Below are positions 1 through 6,803 of a stretch of 64,000 bases of DNA, piece by piece. The first letter of the stretch is position 1. Each line of letters starts with the position of its first letter. The position numbers were made by a program, and so were the translations under genes. Source of the stretch: Paucibacter sp963740455. GTDB taxonomy: Bacteria > Pseudomonadota > Gammaproteobacteria > Burkholderiales > Burkholderiaceae_C. The stretch is from NCBI GenBank assembly GCA_963740455.1, contig CAVUEF010000025.1, positions 21,683 through 85,682 of the forward strand, in the 5' to 3' direction. A model generated the notes under the pieces. That model searched no databases, was not told the DNA's origin, and saw nothing but the letters and a program-made list of their open reading frames with translations.

Positions 1-42
1 CCGAGAGGGGGCGTACCGGTTCGAGTCCGGTTCGAGGCACCA
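1..42 (+). tRNA. tRNA 3' part, probably tRNA-Leu
   Basis: Only the 3' part lies in the window. A T arm is seen with stem ACCGG (15-19) pairing CCGGT (27-31) around the loop TTCGAGT. It is followed by the acceptor 3' strand TCGAGGC (32-38), discriminator A39 and an encoded CCA (40-42). The bases before the T arm (CC-GAGA-GG then GGCGT) look like the end of a long variable arm, so this is a class II tRNA. Discriminator A favours leucine over serine. The anticodon is outside the window, so identity is inferred. A type I restriction-modification island starts about 130 bases downstream. Confidence 0.75.
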
Positions 43-177
43 CGGCAGCAAATCAGAACGGCCAGGACTTTCTTGACGAAGACTGCCTGCATGGCTGTCA
101 GCCAAGCAAGCATCGATGAATGATTCGCCCAAGCTCGGTGCAGAGTCGGACGATGAATTGCTGGGGAGGCACGCGCA

Positions 178-1629
178 GTGTTTGAGCAAACATTCAAGAA
201 CATCGACGACATCCTGCACAAGGATGCAGGCTGCACCAGCGAGCTGGACTACACCGAGCAATCGAGCTGGCTGCTGTTCCTCAAGTATTTGGACGCGCTG
301 GAGCACGACAAAGCCTCCGAGGCCGCGCTCGAAGGCAAACGCTACAGCCACATCTTGGCCGAGGCGTATCGCTGGGAAGCCTGGGCCGCGCCCAAGACGC
401 TTGACGGCAAGCTCGACCACAACGCCACGAGCACCGGCGACGACCTGCGCGACTTCGTCAACACCAAGCTGTTCCCCTACCTGGCCGGCTTCAAGCAGCG
501 CGCCAGCGGACCCAACACCATCGAATACAAGATCGGCGAGGTCTTCAGCGAGATCAAGAACAAGGTCCAGAGCGGCTACAACCTGCGCGACGTGATCGAA
601 CTGGTGGATGAGCTGCGCTTTCGCTCGCAGACCGAGAAGCACGAGCTCTCGCACCTGTACGAAGCCAAGATCAAGAACATGGGCAACGCCGGGCGCAATG
701 GCGGCGAGTACTACACGCCGCGCCCGCTGATCCGCGCCATGATCAAGGTGCTCGACCCAAAGATCGGCGAGCGCATCTACGACGGCGCCTGCGGCTCGGC
801 CGGCTTTCTGTGCGAGGCTTTCGACTACCTGCTGCCCAAAGCCACCAAGGCCGATGACCTGAAGACGCTGCAGACGCGCACCTTCTACGGCAAGGAGAAA
901 AAGAGCCTGGCCTATGTGATTGCGATCATGAACATGATCCTGCATGGCATCGAGGCGCCCAACGTCATCCACGCCAACACGCTGGCCGACAACATCAGCG
1001 ACATCCAGGACCGCGACCGCTATGACGTGATCCTCGCCAACCCGCCCTTTGGCGGCAAGGAGCGCAAGGAGGTCCAGCAGAACTTCCACGTCAAGACCGG
1101 CGAGACGGCGTTTCTGTTCTTGCAGCACTTCATCAAGACGCTGCGCGCCGGCGGCCGCGCGGCCATCGTCATCAAGAACACGTTTCTGAGCAACACCGAC
1201 AACGCCTCGACCAGCATCCGCAAGCTGCTGCTGGAGGGCTGCAATCTGCACACCGTGCTCGACATGCCCGGCGGCACCTTCCAGGGTGCCGGCGTCAAGA
1301 CCGTGGTGCTGTTCTTCGAGAAGGGCGCGCCCACGCGCAAGGTCTGGTTTTATCAGATGAACCCGGGCCGCAATATGGGCAAGACCAACGCCCTGAACGA
1401 CGCCGACCTGGTTGACTTTGTTGATCGGCAGAAGACCTTTGCCGAGTCAAAGCAGAGCTGGTCGGTGGATGCGGCCGGGATCGACGCGGCGACCTTTGAT
1501 CTGTCGGTAAAGAACCCGAACGGCGGCGACGCGGTCGCGCTGCGCACGCCGCAGGAGATCCTCGACGAGATTGTGGCGCTGGATGCCGAGAGCGCGGAAG
1601 TGCTGGCGGCCATCAGGGGTCTGGTATGA
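178..1629 (+). CDS. hsdM: Type I restriction-modification DNA methyltransferase subunit HsdM
   Basis: HsdM is the N6-adenine methyltransferase subunit of a type I restriction-modification enzyme. It works with HsdS (target choice) and HsdR (cutting). The 483-residue protein has an N-terminal helical HsdM_N region (about 1-130), a SAM-binding loop DGACGSAGF near residue 202 and the catalytic NPPF motif at 288-291. The start is GTG at 178, chosen because GGGGAGG at 163-169 is a good ribosome-binding site. Its stop overlaps the next ATG as ATGA. The last about 33 codons are repeated twice downstream, after each of the two DUF1016 genes, which is unusual. Length and motifs are normal for the family. 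Confidence 0.95.
   Translation: MFEQTFKNIDDILHKDAGCTSELDYTEQSSWLLFLKYLDALEHDKASEAALEGKRYSHILAEAYRWEAWAAPKTLDGKLDHNATSTGDDLRDFVNTKLFPYLAGFKQRASGPNTIEYKIGEVFSEIKNKVQSGYNLRDVIELVDELRFRSQTEKHELSHLYEAKIKNMGNAGRNGGEYYTPRPLIRAMIKVLDPKIGERIYDGACGSAGFLCEAFDYLLPKATKADDLKTLQTRTFYGKEKKSLAYVIAIMNMILHGIEAPNVIHANTLADNISDIQDRDRYDVILANPPFGGKERKEVQQNFHVKTGETAFLFLQHFIKTLRAGGRAAIVIKNTFLSNTDNASTSIRKLLLEGCNLHTVLDMPGGTFQGAGVKTVVLFFEKGAPTRKVWFYQMNPGRNMGKTNALNDADLVDFVDRQKTFAESKQSWSVDAAGIDAATFDLSVKNPNGGDAVALRTPQEILDEIVALDAESAEVLAAIRGLV
1529..1629 (+). repeat. hsdM 3'-end repeat, copy 1 (functional)
   Basis: This is the genuine end of hsdM, encoding VALRTPQEILDEIVALD and then AESAEVLAAIRGLV. Closely related copies recur at 2697-2806 and, shorter and more diverged, at 3948-4013. 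Copies 1 and 2 differ at only three positions over their first 60 or so bases. Copy 2 then has a 9-base insertion that duplicates ESA. Each copy ends right at the start codon of the next gene. Confidence 0.9.
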
Positions 1630-2669
1630 GCCAACTCGCCAACACCGCTGCGGGCATGCTGGTCGAAATTCGTCGGCTCATTGACAACGCACGACAGAGG
1701 GCCGCAGTGGCGGTCAATCAAGAACTTTCATGGCTCTACTGGCAAATTGGTAAGCGCCTTCAGGTCGAAGTGCTGGGTGGCCAGCGGGCTGAATACGGCA
1801 AGCAGGTCATCGACACCCTGGCCCGGCAACTGACATTGGCCTATGGCTCCGGCTGGAGCGCCCAGCAACTCAGACATTGTCTCCGCGCTGCGGAGACTTT
1901 CCCTGACGAAGCCATTTTCTCCCCGCTGCGGAGAGATTTGAGCTGGACCCACCTGAAGGCGCTCATCTACGTTGACGAGCCACTGAAGCGCGACTTCTAT
2001 GTGGAGATGGTTCGGCTCGAAGGCTGGTCTTCGCGACAGTTGCAAGAGCGCATGCAGTCCATGCTGTTCGAGCGCACCGCCATCTCCCGCAAGCCCGAAG
2101 AAACCATACAGCGCGAGCTGACCGCGCTGCGTGAGCAAGGCACCCTCAGCCCCGATCTGGCGTTTCGCGATCCCTACGTGCTCGACTTCCTGGGCCTGGC
2201 CGACAGCTTTGCCGAGAAAGACCTGGAAGCGGGCATCGTGGCCGAACTGCAGCGTTTCATCACCGAGATGGGCAGCGACTTCGCCTTCATGGCTCGGCAA
2301 AAGCGCATCACCATCGACCAGCGCGATTACTACATCGACCTGCTCTTCTACCACCGCCGCCTGCGCTGCCTGGTGGCCATCGACCTGAAGATTGGCGAAT
2401 TCGAAGCCGCCTACAAAGGCCAGATGGAGCTGTACCTGCGATACCTGGAGAAGTACGAACAAGTTCCCGGCGAGAACACACCCATCGGTCTCATCCTGTG
2501 CGCTGGCAAGAACGACGAGCACGTGGAACTGCTGCAACTCGACCAGAGCAATATCCGCGTGGCCGACTACCTCACGCTGCTGCCACCCAAGGAAGTGCTG
2601 CAGGAAAAGCTGCACCGCTCGATTGCGCTGGCCCGCGAGCGCTTGGCGGGCAAGGGGGATGGGGCGTGA
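1626..2669 (+). CDS. DUF1016 (YhcG-type) PD-(D/E)XK nuclease domain protein, first paralogue
   Basis: A 347-residue member of the DUF1016/YhcG family. The N-terminal domain (about 1-160) contains DLSWTHLKALI, the family's (S/T)WSH-type motif. The C-terminal PD-(D/E)XK nuclease-like fold has D238 in YYIDLLFY and D253-L-K255. Catalytic activity is inferred from these residues; the biological role is not known. It starts at ATG 1626, overlapping the hsdM stop (ATGA), so it is translationally coupled to hsdM. It is a paralogue of the gene at 2803-3930, with the same domain order but clearly diverged sequence. Two palindromes with a GCT centre lie in its coding sequence just upstream of the WTH motif. 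Confidence 0.9.
   Translation: MSQLANTAAGMLVEIRRLIDNARQRAAVAVNQELSWLYWQIGKRLQVEVLGGQRAEYGKQVIDTLARQLTLAYGSGWSAQQLRHCLRAAETFPDEAIFSPLRRDLSWTHLKALIYVDEPLKRDFYVEMVRLEGWSSRQLQERMQSMLFERTAISRKPEETIQRELTALREQGTLSPDLAFRDPYVLDFLGLADSFAEKDLEAGIVAELQRFITEMGSDFAFMARQKRITIDQRDYYIDLLFYHRRLRCLVAIDLKIGEFEAAYKGQMELYLRYLEKYEQVPGENTPIGLILCAGKNDEHVELLQLDQSNIRVADYLTLLPPKEVLQEKLHRSIALARERLAGKGDGA
1879..1897. repeat. Intragenic palindrome, GCT centre (first DUF1016 gene, copy 1)
   Basis: GTCTCCGC-GCT-GCGGAGAC is a perfect inverted repeat with 8-base arms and a 3-base spacer. It sits inside the coding sequence of the first DUF1016 gene, about 50 bases ahead of the WTH motif. A degenerate second copy follows at 1914-1938. 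The second DUF1016 gene carries a pair with the same GCT centre but different arms. Confidence 0.85.
1914..1938. repeat. Intragenic palindrome, GCT centre (first DUF1016 gene, copy 2, imperfect)
   Basis: CTCCCC-GCT-GCGGAG (1919-1933) forms an inverted repeat with one mismatch, and pairing extends partly outward. It encodes IFSPLRRDL immediately before SWTH. It is in the same codon register as the IVQTLSGQ palindrome of the second DUF1016 gene (3127-3151). Confidence 0.7.
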
Positions 2670-2686
2670 AGTGCGGCCGACTCTGC

Positions 2687-2806
2687 ATGATCAGCAACGC
2701 GGTCGCGCTGCGCACGCCGCAGGACATCCTCGACGAGATCGCGGCGCTGGATGCCGAGAGCGCCGAGAGCGCCGAGGTGTTGGCTGCGATACGGGGGTTG
2801 ATATGA
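2687..2806 (+). pseudogene. hsdM 3'-end repeat, copy 2, as a 39-codon leftover frame
   Basis: Bases 2697-2806 repeat the end of hsdM and still encode VALRTPQDILDEIAALD with AESAESAEVLAAIRGLI. The frame can open at ATG 2687. It ends with a TGA (2804-2806) that overlaps the ATG of the second DUF1016 gene, as hsdM itself overlaps the first one. The rest of hsdM is absent, so this is a fragment left by duplication or recombination. It may still be translated and so couple translation of the next gene. Confidence 0.8.
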
Positions 2807-3930
2807 GACACAAGCAAGCCAAGCCTGAGACCGTCACTACAGCCGCAGCCAGCGAAATGGCTTTGTTGGGGCGCATACGCGAGCTGATTGCTGTGGCCCG
2901 GCTGAGCGTGGCGCGCGGGGTTGATCTGGTACAGGTTCACACCTCGTTCCAGATCGGCCAGCACATGGTTGAGCACGAACAGCAGGGCCAGGCCCGCGCT
3001 GGCTACGGCAAGGCGCTGCTGGTCACATTGGCCGAGCGACTTTCAGCCGAATTCGGCAGCGGCTTTTCGCGCAGCAATCTGGCGTATATGCGCAGCTTTT
3101 ACCTCGCCTACCAGGACCGTGCGCCCATTGTCCAGACGCTGTCTGGCCAATCGATGGCCACCCTTGACGGGCCCGCGCGGGCGCCGAAAATCCAGACGCT
3201 GTCTGGACAATCACATCGGCCCTTTGGCTTGAGCTGGTCGCACTATGTATTTCTGCTGGGCATCCGCAACGCGGACGAGCGCAGCTTCTACGAGATCGAA
3301 GCCACCCAGCAAGGCTGGAGCCTGAAGCACCTGCGCCGTCAATTCGACAGCGGCCTGTATGAGAGGCTGGCCCTGAGCCGCGACAAGGAGGGCATTCGGC
3401 AACTCGCACGCCAGGGCCACGTCGTCGCGCAGCCGCAAGACCTGCTGAAAGAGCCGCTGGTGTTGGAGTTTCTGGGTCTGGACGCGCAGGCTCGCTACTC
3501 CGAATCAGACATGGAAGGCGCCATCATCAACCAGATCGGTGCCTTCTTGCTCGAACTCGGCAAGGGCTTCCTGTTCGAGGCGCGGCAGAAGCGTTTCACC
3601 TTCGACGGCGACCACTTCTTTGTGGACCTGGTGTTCTACAACCGGCTGTTGCGCTGCTATGTGCTGGTGGACCTGAAGCTGGGCAAGCTGACGCACCAGG
3701 ACCTCGGCCAGATGCAGATGTACGTCAACTACTTCGACCGCCACGTGAAGACCGAAGGCGAGAACGCCACCGTCGGCATCGTGCTGTGCAAGAAGCGGAA
3801 CGAGGCGCTGGTGGAGATTACGTTGCCGGTCGACGCCAATATCCATGCGCGGGAGTACAGCTTGTATTTGCCGAGCAAGGAGGAGTTGCAGAGGAAGTTG
3901 CAGGAGTGGACCCGGGAGATTGGCGAATGA
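2803..3930 (+). CDS. DUF1016 (YhcG-type) PD-(D/E)XK nuclease domain protein, second paralogue
   Basis: A 375-residue DUF1016/YhcG protein. The start is ATG 2803, which overlaps the stop of the preceding hsdM-tail fragment. The N-terminal domain (about 20-200) has LSWSHYVFLLGIRN. The C-terminal nuclease-like domain has D275 in FFVDLVFYN and D290-L-K292. It is paralogous to 1626-2669. Between the first helices and the SWSH motif it has an extra stretch with two copies of a QTLSGQS peptide 20 residues apart, encoded by two palindromic DNA repeats exactly 60 bases apart. Substrate and role are unknown; the context suggests a defence passenger. Its stop overlaps the ATG of the third hsdM-tail fragment. 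Confidence 0.9.
   Translation: MRHKQAKPETVTTAAASEMALLGRIRELIAVARLSVARGVDLVQVHTSFQIGQHMVEHEQQGQARAGYGKALLVTLAERLSAEFGSGFSRSNLAYMRSFYLAYQDRAPIVQTLSGQSMATLDGPARAPKIQTLSGQSHRPFGLSWSHYVFLLGIRNADERSFYEIEATQQGWSLKHLRRQFDSGLYERLALSRDKEGIRQLARQGHVVAQPQDLLKEPLVLEFLGLDAQARYSESDMEGAIINQIGAFLLELGKGFLFEARQKRFTFDGDHFFVDLVFYNRLLRCYVLVDLKLGKLTHQDLGQMQMYVNYFDRHVKTEGENATVGIVLCKKRNEALVEITLPVDANIHAREYSLYLPSKEELQRKLQEWTREIGE
3127..3151. repeat. Intragenic palindrome, GCT centre (second DUF1016 gene, copy 1)
   Basis: CCAGAC-GCT-GTCTGG (3132-3146) is a perfect inverted repeat inside the coding sequence. With the flanking ATTGT and CCAAT, 10 of 11 arm positions pair over 25 bases. It encodes IVQTLSGQ. The spacer is GCT, as in the first DUF1016 gene, but the arms are unrelated. 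Confidence 0.85.
3187..3211. repeat. Intragenic palindrome, GCT centre (second DUF1016 gene, copy 2)
   Basis: TCCAGAC-GCT-GTCTGGA (3191-3207) is a perfect inverted repeat with 7-base arms. It lies exactly 60 bases (20 codons) after copy 1 and encodes IQTLSGQS. The flanking ACAATC is shared with copy 1 as CCAATC. Confidence 0.85.
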
Positions 3931-4013
3931 GGCAATGCGCTGGGGCCGAGATCGCGGCGTTCGATGCTGAGAGCGCGGAAGTGCGGGCGGCGATTCGGGG
4001 GCTGGTGGCGTGA
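3927..4013 (+). pseudogene. hsdM 3'-end repeat, copy 3, as a 28-codon leftover frame
   Basis: Bases 3948-4013 are a diverged third copy of the hsdM end, encoding AEIAAFDAESAEVRAAIRG-LVA. The frame opens at ATG 3927, overlapping the stop of the second DUF1016 gene (ATGA). It ends at TGA 4011-4013, overlapping the hsdS ATG (TGATG). A short open frame thus bridges the two genes. It is a vestige by origin; a role in translational coupling is inferred. Confidence 0.75.
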
Positions 4014-5146
4014 TGGTGGATTGGCAGTCTCTGCCCTTCGAGGAGTGCATCGAGCCGGTCGTCTACACGCCCAAGGTGCAACGCAAGGACTTTCTCGCCG
4101 ACGGAGCTTACCCGGTCGTATCGCAAGAGGAAGCCTTCATAAACGGGTTCTGGGACCAAGAGGCCGACGTCTTCCGAGTCGAGCGTCCACTGGTCGTATT
4201 CGGCGATCACACCCGGGCGTTCAAGTACATTGATTTTGATTTTGTGCTCGGCGCGGATGGCGTCAAGGTACTCAAACCGAAGCCGTTCCTTCACCCGAAG
4301 TTCTTCTACTACCAACTCCATACCGCCAAGCTCGACTCCCTGGGCTACGCGAGGCACTATCGCTTGCTGAAGGAACACCACGTCGCCTACCCGGCGTATG
4401 CCGAACAGCAGCGCATCGTCGCCATCCTCGACGAAGCCTTCGAGGGCATCGCCACCGCCAAGGCCAACGCCGAGAAGAACCTGCAGAACGCGCGCGAGTT
4501 GTTCGAAGGGCACCACCAAGCGGCGTTCGCACGCGCACGAGAGAGATCGAACGATCAGCGGCTCGGTGACATTGCCAGCTTCCGAAACGGCATCAACTAC
4601 ACCAAGCAGAGCAAGGGGCGGCTCGTTCGCATCATCGGTGTACGGAACTTCCAAGACCACTTCTGGGCTCCGACCGACGATCTCGATAGTGTCACGCTGG
4701 ATGGCGAGTTGAGTGCGGCCGATGCCGTCGAAGAAGGTGACATCCTGAGCGTCCGGTCCAATGGCAACCCTGAACTTATCGGGCGGTGCATGCTGGTCGG
4801 GAAGTTCTCAGGCCTCGTGACCCACTCCGGCTTCACCATCAGGATAAGGCTGCACGGCCGTGACTGCCTGCCGCAGTACGTGTGTCAGTTCCTGAAGTCT
4901 CGTGAAGTGAGACGCAAGCTAGTTGACGGCGGGACCGGTTTGAACATCAAGAGCCTGAATCAAGGCATGCTTTCGGACTTGGTGATTCCATTGCCGCCGG
5001 CTGAAGTCCAGCAGGTAGTGGTTGAGCAGATCGAAGCGATGAAGGAGGCGACCGCCGAGATTGCCGAGATTGCGACACACAAACTCGCCGCCCTCGACGA
5101 ACTGAAGAAATCCCTGCTCCACCAAGCCTTCAGCGGCGCCTTGTAG
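4013..5146 (+). CDS. hsdS: Type I restriction-modification specificity subunit HsdS
   Basis: HsdS recognises the bipartite DNA target and holds the HsdM and HsdR subunits. The protein has about 377 residues and the expected two-fold layout. The first target-recognition domain covers about 1-120. A coiled-coil spacer with EQQRIVAILDEAFEGI follows, the second recognition domain spans about 175-320, and a closing coiled coil ends in KKSLLHQAFSGAL. The start is ATG 4013 overlapping the upstream mini-frame stop; GTG 4010 is possible. The target sequence cannot be read from the protein. Its separation from hsdM by two passenger genes is unusual. Confidence 0.92.
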   Translation: MVDWQSLPFEECIEPVVYTPKVQRKDFLADGAYPVVSQEEAFINGFWDQEADVFRVERPLVVFGDHTRAFKYIDFDFVLGADGVKVLKPKPFLHPKFFYYQLHTAKLDSLGYARHYRLLKEHHVAYPAYAEQQRIVAILDEAFEGIATAKANAEKNLQNARELFEGHHQAAFARARERSNDQRLGDIASFRNGINYTKQSKGRLVRIIGVRNFQDHFWAPTDDLDSVTLDGELSAADAVEEGDILSVRSNGNPELIGRCMLVGKFSGLVTHSGFTIRIRLHGRDCLPQYVCQFLKSREVRRKLVDGGTGLNIKSLNQGMLSDLVIPLPPAEVQQVVVEQIEAMKEATAEIAEIATHKLAALDELKKSLLHQAFSGAL

Positions 5147-5160
5147 CCAGCGCAAGGCAG

Positions 5161-5182
5161 TGCTACCATTGTGCTTACATTG
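5161..5182 (+). promoter_or_regulatory. Tandem 11-base repeat ahead of mazEF
   Basis: TGCTACCATTG and TGCTTACATTG lie head to tail directly upstream of the antitoxin gene and match at 9 of 11 bases. MazE/MazF pairs normally repress their own promoter, so this may be an operator or overlap a -10 element. The assignment rests on position and repetition only. Confidence 0.4.
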
Positions 5183-5198
5183 AGGCCGGAGCTGAATC

Positions 5199-5447
5199 AT
5201 GGAAGTTGCGATCCGCAAGATGGGCAACTCGCAAGGCGTGTTGATCCCCAAACCCATCCTGGCGCAGGTCGGCCTGGAGGGCACGGCCGACTTGCAGGTG
5301 CGCGACGGCGTGATCGAGATTCGCCCGCTGCACCGCAACCCGCGTGAAGGTTGGGCCGACGATGCGCGTCGGCTGGCCGCGCTGGGCGGCGACGCGATGG
5401 TGTGGCCCGAAGTGGCCAATGAAGGCGACGCCGAACTGGTGTGGTGA
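5199..5447 (+). CDS. mazE: MazE/PemI-type antitoxin (AbrB fold)
   Basis: An 82-residue antitoxin. The N-terminal 45 residues match the SpoVT/AbrB swapped-hairpin DNA-binding fold (IRKMGNSQGVLIPKPIL, then LQVRDGVIEIRPL). The C-terminal tail (about 50-82) is acidic and would wrap the toxin. It should neutralise the MazF-like protein encoded just downstream and repress the pair's promoter. The TGA overlaps the toxin ATG (TGATG), as usual for such pairs. A GGAG ribosome-binding site precedes ATG 5199. It lies inside the restriction-modification operon, between hsdS and the BRO-N gene. Confidence 0.9.
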   Translation: MEVAIRKMGNSQGVLIPKPILAQVGLEGTADLQVRDGVIEIRPLHRNPREGWADDARRLAALGGDAMVWPEVANEGDAELVW

Positions 5448-5764
5448 TGAAAGCCGGTGAAATATGGCTGGCGCAGCTCGACCCCACCGTGGGCAGCGAA
5501 ATCCAGAAGACGCGGCCCTGCGTGGTGATTTCGCCGGACGACATGAATGCCCACCTGCGCACGGTGATCGTGGCCCCCATGACGACCGGGTCGAGGCCGG
5601 CAGGGTTTCGCGTGCCGCTCACCTTCCAGGGCAAGCAGGGCCTGATCGTGCTGGACCAGATTCGCACGCTCGACAGGACGCGCCTGGTCAAGCGCCTGGG
5701 GGCGCTGCGGGCACCCACGCTGGCGTTGACCCTGCAGACCCTGCAGGCGATGTTCGCGCCGTGA
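5447..5764 (+). CDS. mazF: MazF/PemK-type mRNA endonuclease toxin
   Basis: A 105-residue toxin of the MazF/PemK family, expected to cleave single-stranded RNA at short sequence motifs. The opening GEIWLAQLDPTVGSEIQKTR-PCVVIS carries the family's conserved substrate-binding loop and arginine. VIVAPMTTG and IVLDQIRTLDRTRL are the other conserved blocks. Length is normal. The start ATG 5447 overlaps the mazE stop, so production is coupled to the antitoxin. The cut sequence cannot be predicted from the protein. Confidence 0.92.
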   Translation: MKAGEIWLAQLDPTVGSEIQKTRPCVVISPDDMNAHLRTVIVAPMTTGSRPAGFRVPLTFQGKQGLIVLDQIRTLDRTRLVKRLGALRAPTLALTLQTLQAMFAP

Positions 5765-5776
5765 TGGAGTCGATTG

Positions 5777-6622
5777 ATGAGAATCCTGCCCGCTGCATTT
5801 GACGGTCAAGCCATCCGCCGCGTCTATGACGAGGCGACCGACACCTGGTGGTTTTCGGTCATCGATGTGGTGCAGGTGCTGACCGACAGCAGCAACGCCA
5901 GGCGCTATTGGTCTGACCTCAAGCGCAAGCTGGCGCAAGAAGCCGGCTCCGAGCAACCGTACGAGAAAATCGTACAGTTGAAAATGCCCGCCCCGGACGG
6001 CAAGCAGCGGCTCACCGACGTGGCCACCGCGCAGACCCTGCTGCGCGTGGTGCAAAGCATCCCCAGCCCCAAGGCCGAGCCCATCAAGCTCTGGCTGGCC
6101 AAGGTGGGCCATGAGCGCATGCAGGAAATGGCCGACCCGGCCTTGTCGCTGGACCGAGCGCGCCAGACCTGGCAGCAGCATGGCCGCAGCGACAAGTGGA
6201 TCCGGCAACGCATGACCGGCCAGGAAACGCGCAACAAGCTGACCGATTACTGGCGCGAGCATGACATCAAGGAGGGGCAGGAGTTCGCCATCCTCACCAA
6301 CATCATTCACCAGGAATGGACTGGCGTCAGCGTCAACGCGCACAAGAAAAAGAAGGGCTTGAAGAGCCACAATCTGCGCGACCACATGACCGAGGCCGAG
6401 CTGATCTTCACCGCGCTGGCCGAGCTGTCCACGCGGCAGATTGCCGAGAACACCCAGGCCACGGGCATGCCCGCCAACAAGGCGGCGGCGCAGGCGGGCG
6501 GCGGCATCGCCAAACGCGCACGTTTGCAGTTGGAGAGCCAGACCGGCAAGCCGGTGGTATCGGGCGACAACTATCTGGCCCCGCCCGCGAAGAAGGCCCT
6601 GAAGCCAGCACGCAAACCCTGA
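5777..6622 (+). CDS. BRO-N domain protein, DinD-like
   Basis: A 281-residue protein with an N-terminal BRO-N (phage antirepressor-like) domain (about 1-110; WWFSVIDVVQVLTDSSNARR and WSDLKRKL). A conserved C-terminal half follows, of the kind seen in DinD-like proteins often found in or beside type I restriction-modification clusters. It ends in a basic, alanine-rich tail. The function is not known; a DNA-binding or regulatory role is inferred from the BRO-N fold. The start is ATG 5777 with GGAG about nine bases upstream. It directly follows mazF. The intended next gene was probably hsdR, whose duplicated first codons start 10 bases after its stop. Confidence 0.8.
   Translation: MRILPAAFDGQAIRRVYDEATDTWWFSVIDVVQVLTDSSNARRYWSDLKRKLAQEAGSEQPYEKIVQLKMPAPDGKQRLTDVATAQTLLRVVQSIPSPKAEPIKLWLAKVGHERMQEMADPALSLDRARQTWQQHGRSDKWIRQRMTGQETRNKLTDYWREHDIKEGQEFAILTNIIHQEWTGVSVNAHKKKKGLKSHNLRDHMTEAELIFTALAELSTRQIAENTQATGMPANKAAAQAGGGIAKRARLQLESQTGKPVVSGDNYLAPPAKKALKPARKP
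5959..5975. repeat. Intragenic hairpin in the BRO-N gene
   Basis: GTACGA-GAAAA-TCGTAC is a perfect 6-base inverted repeat with a 5-base loop, inside the coding sequence (peptide PYEKIVQ). It may be chance in one gene. It is noted because the DUF1016 genes upstream also carry palindromes in their coding sequence. Confidence 0.5.
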
Positions 6623-6632
6623 GACCCGCACG

Positions 6633-6680
6633 ATGAACGAAGCCGAAACCCGCGCCGAGCATATCGACCCGGCCTCAAGG
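6633..6680 (+). pseudogene. Duplicated 5' end of hsdR (48 bases)
   Basis: These 48 bases match the first 49 bases of hsdR (7848-7896) except for one substitution and one missing base, which shifts the frame. The encoded start MNEAETRAEHIDPA is the same. The copy sits where hsdR would begin if the MNT/HEPN pair were absent. It is therefore a junction scar of the insertion of about 1.2 kb that carries that pair. Confidence 0.9.
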
Positions 6681-6730
6681 TCGCAGGGCCGTGGCGTTGG
6701 CAGACTGTACGCCGCGCGACGACAAATTGC

Positions 6731-6781
6731 CTACATCGTAGCCAATTGATCTACACTGTAGCCAATTTACCTACGTCGTAG
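6731..6781. promoter_or_regulatory. Three CTAC-NNN-GTAG palindromes at 20-base spacing, probable operator
   Basis: CTACATCGTAG (6731-6741), CTACACTGTAG (6751-6761) and CTACGTCGTAG (6771-6781) are 11-base palindromes starting exactly 20 bases apart. AT-rich linkers (CCAATTGAT, CCAATTTAC) separate them. The array ends 22 bases before the start codon of a gene encoding a winged-helix domain fused to a nucleotidyltransferase. This is the position and geometry expected for cooperative autorepression. The regulator is inferred from proximity. Confidence 0.7.
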
Positions 6782-6803
6782 ACAAATAGGCATCACTGTC
6801 CGA

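Noticed and set aside
3786..4013. The full 75-codon frame before hsdS as a gene
   Set aside because: Most of it overlaps the second DUF1016 gene in another frame. Only its last 28 codons, matching the hsdM end, are meaningful, and they are listed as a remnant.
6721..6790. The repeats ahead of the MNT gene as a CRISPR array
   Set aside because: Units are only 20 bases long, the repeated part is an 11-base palindrome and there are no spacers of variable sequence. An operator array fits better.
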